A DNA stretch of 64,000 nucleotides, taken from NCBI GenBank assembly GCA_009363875.1, contig CM018689.1, forward strand, positions 57,351,741 through 57,415,740, written 5' to 3'. Below the pieces are notes generated by a model. That model saw only the letters and a list, made by a program, of their open reading frames with translations, ran no database searches and was not told the origin of the DNA. Position numbers and translations under genes: made by a program. This DNA is from Mikania micrantha. Its lineage: Eukaryota > Streptophyta > Magnoliopsida > Asterales > Asteraceae. Shown here piece after piece: positions 58,001 through 64,000 of the stretch. Position 1 is the stretch's first letter. Every line of letters begins with the position of its first letter.

Positions 58001-59119
58001 GTAAAAGGAAGCGAGGCTAAGGTCTACAAACTAAGAAAAGCATTGTATGGGTTAAAGCAGGCGCCCAGGGCCTGGTATTCCAAAATAGATGGTTATTTTC
58101 TGAGAAATGGTTTTCTAAGAAGCAATAGTGAGCCCACACTGTACATAAAGACCTCAGGCAATCATGAGATCATGTATGTGTGCCTTTATGTCGATGACAT
58201 AGTGTGTACCAGCTCAAGTCAAAGGCTGATAAAAGAATTTAAAGCAAGTATGAAGTCAGAATTCGAAATGTCTGACTTGGGACTTCTAAAATTCTTTTTG
58301 GGTCTTGAGGTGATTCAGAAGAATGAAGGAATCTTTGTTTGTCAATCACAATATGCTAGAAAGTTATTGACCAAGTTTGGTATGGTAAGAGCTAAGGCTG
58401 AGGTAACTCCTATGAATGCTGGTGAAAGATTGCAAGCTGATGATGAGTCAGGAATGGTAGATGATTCAAACTATAGAAGTGTGGTTGGAGGGCTGATTTA
58501 TCTGACTCATACTAGACCTGATCTAGCTTTCTCTGTTAGTCTGGTCTCTAGGTTTATGCAGAGGCCTACCAAGAATCATCAAGGAGCTGTTCGAAGGGTT
58601 CTCAGATATGTGGCTGGAACATGTGAGTTTGGTTTATGGTATGATAGGCAAAGTAAACTAGAATTGGTTGGGTATACTGATAGTGACTGGGCTGGGTGTG
58701 CTGATGATCGCAAGAGTGTTTCTGCAAATGTATTCATGCTGGGTGGATGTGCTGTTTCTTGGAGCTCCAGAAAGCAGTCTACTGTAGCCTTGTCGAGTAC
58801 TGAGGCTGAATACATAGCAGCTACTGCAGCTGCTTGTCAGGGTGTGTGGTTAAGGAGAATTTTGAGAGATCTGGGTTGAGATCAGAGGTCTTCCACTATT
58901 ATTTTCTGTGATAATAGGTCAGCTATTAACTTGTCAAGAAACCCGATTATGCATAGTCGGTCCAAGCACATTGAATTAAAGCATCATTTCATTAGAGATC
59001 TGGTCAAGCAAGGAGAAATTCAGCTGGAGTTTTGTGGCACTAATGAACAATATGCTGATATGCTTACTAAGGCAGTTTCCAGAGAAAAATTTGTTCAATT
59101 AGACACTGTGTTGGAATGA
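55010..59119 (+). pseudogene. Copia B gag-pol, two disabling lesions near the C-terminus
   Basis: The frame opens at the ATG at 55010 and runs 1289 codons with the same domain order as Copia A: CCHC knuckle, protease DSGC, integrase with HTPQHNGVVERK, reverse transcriptase YVDD and RNase H STEAEY. It stops at a TGA at 58877-58879, where Copia A has a Cys codon (position 1285). Beyond that the frame stays open until a 1-nt deletion near 59099, which shifts the last residues and ends at 59119. The lost part holds the end of RNase H, so the copy probably cannot complete its own cycle without help. The rest is intact. Confidence 0.93.
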
Positions 59120-59141
59120 GAAGGTTTGAAGTAAGGGAGGG

Positions 59142-59322
59142 TGATGAAGTTACTTCAAAAGAGTCTGTTGTAGTTTGTTAGTCTGGTAAAGTGGTTAAGA
59201 GTTTGTTAGTTAGTTGGTTGTTCTTTCTCCTATATAAGGAGTGTGTAATTGTCGGTTGTAGTGTGTTCTTGAGAAATAAATAAACTTCAATATTCTTCAT
59301 TCTCTTTTTCTCTGAACCTTCA
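59142..59322 (+). repeat. 3' LTR of Copia B
   Basis: Identical by eye to the 5' LTR at 54775-54955. Followed directly by the target duplication GGCAT. Confidence 0.95.
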
Positions 59323-59460
59323 GGCATAGCCCAGATCCGTGCGGTATCAAGGGGAGGTATTTTACCGGCATCATAACCCTTGCGGGGTGGGATGATGGGT
59401 ACCCAATGTGGTACCGGGGCTAAGGGTTCCCTCCAATTACCCTTTAGAAAGGTTTAACTG

Positions 59461-59817
59461 ATATACTAGCTATATACATTATAATGATAAATATAATTTA
59501 TTACAGGAATATGCTTAACCTGCCCATGCGTTGAATCTAACCCGTATAATCCTTCCAACTTTACAAATTTAATTTTAAAATGATTTATATTTTAATCAGC
59601 TGGTTACTGGCCAATAATGGTGTGAAATAATATGCACAGCTACTTGTATATAGTTAGTAGTTAGTTAGTTGATAGTTCTTAGTTAAGTTAAGTTTGTTAA
59701 TTCTGTAGTTAAGATTTAGTATATTGTAATAAATCATTTGAATAAGAAATTCCATGCTCATATTTTAATGAGGCATGCTAATAAGGTAGAGATTTTTTAC
59801 TCAGGCTAATTAAGAAT
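59461..59817. other. Intergenic DNA, nothing recognised
   Basis: AT-rich text with TTAGTTAGTTAG repeats near 59652-59672. No gene. Confidence 0.5.
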
Positions 59818-59825
59818 CATAAAAA

Positions 59826-60012
59826 CAGTGGCGAAATTTGGGGAAAGTGAGAGGGGGTGGAAATTTTTGAAACCCAAAATACATGTTAAATTTTTGAAAC
59901 GAGGGGACGAAACCGCGATTTTTAACTAAAAATAACATTTCAGTCGAAAAATTTACACTACGGACGAAAAAAGAGGGAGGTGGTCGCCGGCCCCTATTAA
60001 GCTACACCACTG
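59826..60012. mobile_element. hAT MITE, CAGTGGCG family, copy 3
   Basis: 187 bp, ends CAGTGGCGAAATT and, inverted, CAGTGGTGTAGC. The perfect 8-bp duplication CATAAAAA lies at 59818-59825 and 60013-60020. Confidence 0.9.
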
Positions 60013-60170
60013 CATAAAAATACGAAAGCATGTAAAGTACAATTAAATTATAACAGAAAATATCTTTGTGTAAATTATTCAACCTTAAAACATCAAAACT
60101 AAAAAAAGGCTACAATTAATATCATTGTTTGCTTTTCATCAAATTAATGACATGCCAGTGTGATACATTA

Positions 60171-60482
60171 GACCATTCATAACGGTCACCCTACTGAAAA
60201 TCCTTTCCTACCGAAATTTCCTGTCACGTCATCACTCAACTGAAAACCACAAAACCCCACAGTGGTCACCATACTGAAAACCCTTCCCCACTATATGCTT
60301 TGGACCAATCAGAAAGTGAGAAACAAAGCTTGGACCAATCACAAATCGAGAAGGGTAGCGGGGAGCGGGGGCCGTGGGAGGGGGTTGGGCGGGAGCCGCT
60401 GAGGCGAGTGGCGGTGTTCCCGCTGGAAGCCGCTGAAAGGGCCAAGGCCACTGGGAGGGCGGGGTGACCATTGTGCCCAGCC
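60171..60482. mobile_element. Harbinger-like MITE, copy 2
   Basis: 312 bp with TTA duplications at 60168-60170 and 60483-60485. Ends GACCATTCATAACGGTCACC and, inverted, GGCTGGGCACAATGGTCACC. The right half is very GC-rich. Minus-strand frames here follow the GC-rich half and are not genes. Confidence 0.78.
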
Positions 60483-60489
60483 TTATAAC

Positions 60490-61360
60490 GACAAATAAAA
60501 CACTTAGGTTAGTAATTATGTTTCGTAAAAAGCTCAATCTAGTTCGTGGATTATCAAATTATTATTAACTCTTTCATTTGAATTATTATATTTAATAAAA
60601 ATAACTATTAGAAGTGTCAGAAACGGCAACCGTTGATGAAATTACTTTTATATACTTTTAATATGTATTATGATATATTATACATTACTACCTGATCATA
60701 CGTTTATGTTTGGATACTAGTTATGGGACTGACATCAATTTGATACTTTATCCAACATCATCTTGATGAAATCATTCAACTCGATAATGTTACAAGGGAG
60801 CTGAGCGGGGACTCAAACGGATGATAAATCTTGTCAAAGTTAAGGACATCCATAATTGAATTTGGTAAGATTGGATGTTTTTAAATCATGTCAAATTTCA
60901 AGGACCAATTAGCAAATAACAAAAACATACAATAACATTGCACATGCAAGAGTTGTACCAAATTAACGTATATCAATATTAATTCGTTTCAGATAAAACA
61001 TTAATTTATATAACATGATAACCAAAAACCGTAACATTTCCCCTAAACATAATTCAAAATACCAAAATACTCACGGTTTTGCCTATGGTATTATTACCAA
61101 ATAATAACACACAAGTAGTGGAAAAACGTGAGTATTTTGAATAATAACCAACTCTAAAAACAATAAAATGAAATCATGACTCGAAGGCTACGGGTTTGAG
61201 TCGTGACAACAGACCAATAAGATGCGTATGGACACAAATTGACCCGAGACCACACGAAACCCGTAAGCCAAAGGCTCGTGCACTGTTTCTACTTTTTAAA
61301 AATCAAATCAAAATAATAATAATAATAATAATAATTAACATGAAGAAAAGGCTAACGAGT
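60490..61360. other. Intergenic DNA, nothing recognised
   Basis: A (ATA)n run lies at about 61314-61335. No gene or repeat border is supported. Part may be the 3' flank of the CLE-like gene on the minus strand. Confidence 0.45.
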
Positions 61361-61362
61361 TT

Positions 61363-61683
61363 TTATTTATTGTGGAGAGCATCCGGGCAACTGGGTACTT
61401 TTCTTTTGTTTTCTTGGAAGCCTGTGCCCTTTGAAACAGATGTATTGTTCCTATTTTGAGTCAATCTGCCATTGAAGAACTTTCTGTAAAGCTCTGAACT
61501 TTTAATCTCGTCTGAATCTTTGCTTCTTCTTGATGATGATGATGATGATGATGATATTCTTATTGCTCTTACTCTGTAACAATCACTGTTTAAAACCCAT
61601 ATCTGAAGCAATGAGAAGACGATCAAAAGCAACATTATCAGGTTCATATAAGACGATCCCCGGCTTCTGCCGGAAAATGACAT
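61363..61683 (-). CDS. CLE-type signalling peptide precursor, CLE25/26-like, atypical motif
   Basis: A 106-aa single-exon frame from the ATG at 61683. Residues about 13-32 form a hydrophobic secretion signal (NLIMLLLIVFSLLQIWVL). The middle is variable with a Ser run and basic residues, typical of CLE precursors. Near the C-terminus, residues 94-105 read RKVPSCPDALHN, followed by one Lys and the stop. Known CLE peptides have the pattern R-x-V-P-x-G-P-x-P-x-H-N, so Gly6 is Cys and Pro9 is Ala here. The flanking KRKVP text is like CLE25 and CLE26. CLE peptides are cut out in the apoplast and bind CLV1/BAM-type receptor kinases. TATATAAA lies about 50 bp upstream. The two changes may mean altered or lost activity. 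Confidence 0.72.
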   Translation of the reverse strand: MSFSGRSRGSSYMNLIMLLLIVFSLLQIWVLNSDCYRVRAIRISSSSSSSSRRSKDSDEIKSSELYRKFFNGRLTQNRNNTSVSKGTGFQENKRKVPSCPDALHNK

Positions 61684-61727
61684 CGCCGGACGGTGATAAA
61701 CCGCGTAAAATAGTGGCGACAGAGAGG

Positions 61728-61735
61728 TTTATATA
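61728..61735 (-). promoter_or_regulatory. Candidate TATA box of the CLE-like gene
   Basis: TATATAAA on the minus strand, 45-52 bp upstream of the ATG. A second TATATA word lies about 40 bp further upstream and could serve instead. Confidence 0.4.
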
Positions 61736-61799
61736 TATTCACTTTTGTTTTTTCTTTTATCTTTCTGAGCGTATATAAACTCTAGCTGTATCTAACACA

Positions 61800-62080
61800 C
61801 GATGTTTCTAACGAAACCAAGAGTTAAATAAATATGATGGGATATTTACTTACTAGCTAGCAGACGTGTGACGAGTTCTCATGCAATAATGGACCCATAT
61901 ATAATATGTTAATAAGTGACTACGTACATTGTGCACATTAAACCACGTTAAAATTGACTTATTTTATTCAGTATTAATGTGTACCACATATTTGTTTTAA
62001 AAATTTTCAAATAAAAGTTTGCCTAGATAAATATACAGGGATTCATGATTAAAATGATAATTAACAAGTTGTATGTAAAT
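61800..62080. other. Upstream flank of the CLE-like gene, nothing else recognised
   Basis: AT-rich text without open frames. It may contain promoter elements, but none can be named with confidence. Confidence 0.4.
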
Positions 62081-62086
62081 ATTAAG

Positions 62087-62512
62087 GGTGTAAATGAGCC
62101 AAACTCGAGCTCGGCTCGGTAGAAAATTTTTAGGTAAAGATCAGCTCGTTAAAAAAATTTCAAGCTCGAGCTTGGCTCATCTAGCCTTTAATTATTCAAT
62201 TTATTTATTTTAATTACTAATTTAATATATATGTATCGTCATATTTTTCAAATTTAACATAAAAATATTTGATATAAATATATTTATCCTATTTTTAAAT
62301 ATGACAATAATTAATTTTATAAATATACACTAACAATAATAAATAAAAATTATATAAGTAGAAAGCTTATTTATGTTCACGAGCTGGCTCGAGCTCAACA
62401 TGTGAGGATCAGGCTCAATAATTTAACAAGTCATAATTTTTGGCTCGAGCTCGAACTTGTTGAAGCTCAGCTCATTCGAACTTTTTACCGATCCGATCTC
62501 TACTAATTCACA
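62087..62512. repeat. hAT-like relic rich in GAGCTCG motifs
   Basis: Starts TAAGGGTGTAAATGAGCC and ends near CCGATCTCTA. CTCGAGCTCGGCTCG and GCTCGAGCTC words crowd both ends around an AT-rich core. The flanking 8 bp do not match well, so the borders are uncertain. Confidence 0.55.
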
Positions 62513-62586
62513 CTTCGGCTTGATTAGTGTATACTACACATTTCTTAATCACTCATACATTTTTAGAAGACTAGGTTGGTGTTGCG

Positions 62587-62779
62587 CAGGGGTGCATCTT
62601 CGAGAGACCGGGGGGCGACCGTCCCCCTCTTTTTCCGTCCGTATTATTAATTTTTCGACAGAAATGTTATTTTTAGTTAAAAATAGGGGTTTCGTCCCTC
62701 TCGCTTTAAAAAGTTAACATGTCTTCTGGGTTACAAAAATTTCCGCCCCCCCTCTCAAGTCGACCAAGATCCGCCACTG
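62587..62779. mobile_element. hAT MITE, CAGTGGCG family, copy 4
   Basis: 193 bp, ends CAGGGGTGCATCTT and, inverted, CAGTGGCGGATCTT. The duplication GTGTTGCG (62579-62586) against GTGTTGTG (62780-62787) differs at one base. The open frame at 62457-62717 crosses it and is not a gene. Confidence 0.85.
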
Positions 62780-62928
62780 GTGTTGTGGTTTAAAATAGTA
62801 GGTGGTCGTGCGGCTCAGCAATAAATTAATTTAGCTCATTTACGCTTTCTTTGGAGAATAAGTCATTAACCAAGCATCGAATTATAAATAGGTCGATCAA
62901 TTCCTAGTTGCAACATGTAGATTTATGT

Positions 62929-63206
62929 TTTTTTAACGGCAGAAGGTCTTATCGTGCTACCTTCAATTATCCTAGCGGTTGGTAACTAAGATCGATTCCT
63001 CAATCACCGACCATGAGACCGCACGTACCCCTGATGCACGGGAATCCCGTGGAATAGGTAAACCCTCACCCCTCATTGGTTCAAAATCCGATATTAAGCT
63101 CAAGATTTTTCCCCTCACCTATTAAAGTGTCATCAGTAAGACTTGAACCTTGGCCTCTATAAGAAGAAATGGCCAAACCTTAAGCACTAAACGAACTTTG
63201 TTGGAT
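62929..63206 (-). mobile_element. tRNA-derived SINE (family 1), copy 2
   Basis: The same family as 16050-16329, sharing GTGCTACCTTCA, GGTTGGTAACTAAGATCGAT and CATTGGTTCA-type text. A perfect 14-bp duplication ATGTAGATTTATGT lies at 62915-62928 and 63207-63220. The divergence between the copies suggests separate, older insertions. Confidence 0.88.
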
Positions 63207-63626
63207 ATGTAGATTTATGTCAAGGAAACTTTAGCTTGATGGATGAGAAAGCCGCTACAACAAAGTTATAATAATTAGGAAGATTACAAAATTTACTAAT
63301 ATTCACACGTACAGGAAGTTGTTTTGAAGATTATCAAGCCTTCTAGTGGCTTGGAGATTCTTGGGTTATGTACGTATGGAGAATTGACTGATTCATTCCA
63401 ATCATTTAGAATTGAAGACTAAATTAACGGACCAAATGAACAACTCATAGCAAAGGGGTCTTTGAGCAAATGCGTGAGGTGCGGCCGCACAGGGGCCAAT
63501 TTTCTAGGGGGCGCTAAATTTCTAAAAAAATTGCATATATTATATATATTTTAATTTATTTTACTACAAACACATATAACATTTCAATTTTTAATTGTAT
63601 TTAAAATATTTGAAGCAAGTCGATTT

Positions 63627-63850
63627 TTTTCAAATGCATCAATTGCATATAGAACCTTGTTGACTATTTCGGTAACTGTAGCATCTACAGAAAGAAATTT
63701 TTCAAAATTGAAGTTGTTGAAGTCATACTTACGATCAATAATGTCTCAAGAAAGACTTAATGGATTGACAATGATACTATTAAGAATGAGATACTAGACA
63801 ATGTGTATTATAAAGATTTAATCAACAAGTTTGCATAAAAAAATGCTAGA
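63627..63850 (+). pseudogene. hAT transposase C-terminal relic (ZMYM1-like dimerisation region)
   Basis: One frame reads IAYRTLLTISVTVASTERNF, then SKLKLLKSYLRS and MSQERLNGLTM, the conserved hAT C-terminal dimerisation region. After that the homology moves to another frame (NEILDNVYYKDLINKF) and then meets a TAA, so a frameshift and a stop break it. No start or catalytic part is present in the window, though the element may extend upstream. The GGGGGCGC-type text near 63490-63520 is probably another piece of it. Confidence 0.8.
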
Positions 63851-64000
63851 AAAGCGTCACGTTTTATTTAGTTATTTGAAACATTAAAATACATCATTTT
63901 GCTAAAACAATATTGTTTATATTGTTTTTACTGTTGTTTTAATTATCGTCATTTTGTGTTTGTGCACGCGCACACATAGCACCCATTTTTAGCATTCCCA

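Larger units (their letters stand above)
54775..59322 (+). mobile_element. Copia LTR retrotransposon B, relative of Copia A
   Basis: 4548 bp with two 181-bp LTRs (54775-54955 and 59142-59322) that read as identical. The duplication GGCAT lies at 54770-54774 and 59323-59327. Primer site TGGTATCAGAGCC at 54957-54969; polypurine tract at 59131-59141. The coding region matches that of Copia A closely but has two breaks near its end. Recent insertion; probably defective. Confidence 0.95.
54631..59444 (+). mobile_element. tRNA-derived SINE interrupted by Copia B
   Basis: The SINE halves are 54631-54774 and 59328-59444, about 260 bp together. A-box-like GGCGGAGTGGTAAGGC and B-box-like GGTTCGAGCC lie in the left half. 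A perfect 15-bp duplication TAGAAAGGTTTAACT is at 54616-54630 and 59445-59459, far apart only because the Copia element landed inside. The order of events is therefore certain: SINE first, Copia second. Confidence 0.9.

Noticed and set aside
62457..62717. 86-codon plus-strand frame
   Set aside because: Most of it lies in an hAT MITE, and sister copies do not keep the frame.

Overview
The window is nuclear DNA of a flowering plant. The evidence is: introns with GT..AG borders in an HMT-type gene, a plant 3-ketoacyl-CoA synthase, a CLE-type peptide precursor, and Copia, CACTA, hAT, Mutator-like, Harbinger-like, Helitron and SINE elements in very AT-rich DNA. A eudicot is likely. Asteraceae is a guess from the style of the repeats and cannot be proven from this sequence.

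Only three host genes look intact. A KCS5/KCS6-like fatty-acid elongase lies at 7651-9096 (-), a homocysteine S-methyltransferase with seven exons at 48395-49935 (+), and a probable CLE-peptide precursor with an atypical motif at 61363-61683 (-). Two more host-gene pieces look captured by transposons: an NDUFS5 (complex I 15 kDa subunit) fragment at about 12307-12475, and one exon of the 20S proteasome alpha-6 (PAA) subunit at 39314-39409.

Layout. 1-3393 is AT-rich intergenic DNA. 3397-7495 is a complete CACTA element carrying a spliced Transposase_24-type gene but no TnpD-like transposase; it ends 155 bp beyond the KCS stop codon. 9448-15102 is a chain of foldback elements separated by (TA)n tracts, one of them with the NDUFS5 fragment. 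15317-16662 holds hAT-like and SINE debris. 17066-21609 is an intact Copia element with identical LTRs. 21686-26348 holds two hAT elements (one inside a SINE), two Mutator-like elements with 9-bp target duplications, and a tandem Helitron. 26366-37000 is mostly AT-rich repeats and MITEs. About 37050-40541 is a Helitron with the PAA exon. 40973-48078 holds SINEs, hAT MITEs and a 1.75-kb probable solo LTR. After the HMT gene come more MITEs, then a SINE split by a second Copia copy (54631-59444), further MITEs, the CLE gene, and an eroded hAT transposase at the right edge.

Most boundaries rest on target-site duplications read directly: 3 bp for CACTA and Harbinger-like, 5 bp for LTR elements, 8 bp for hAT, 9 bp for Mutator-like and 9-16 bp for SINEs. 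The host genes do not form a common pathway. The main theme is nested transposition and gene-fragment capture.
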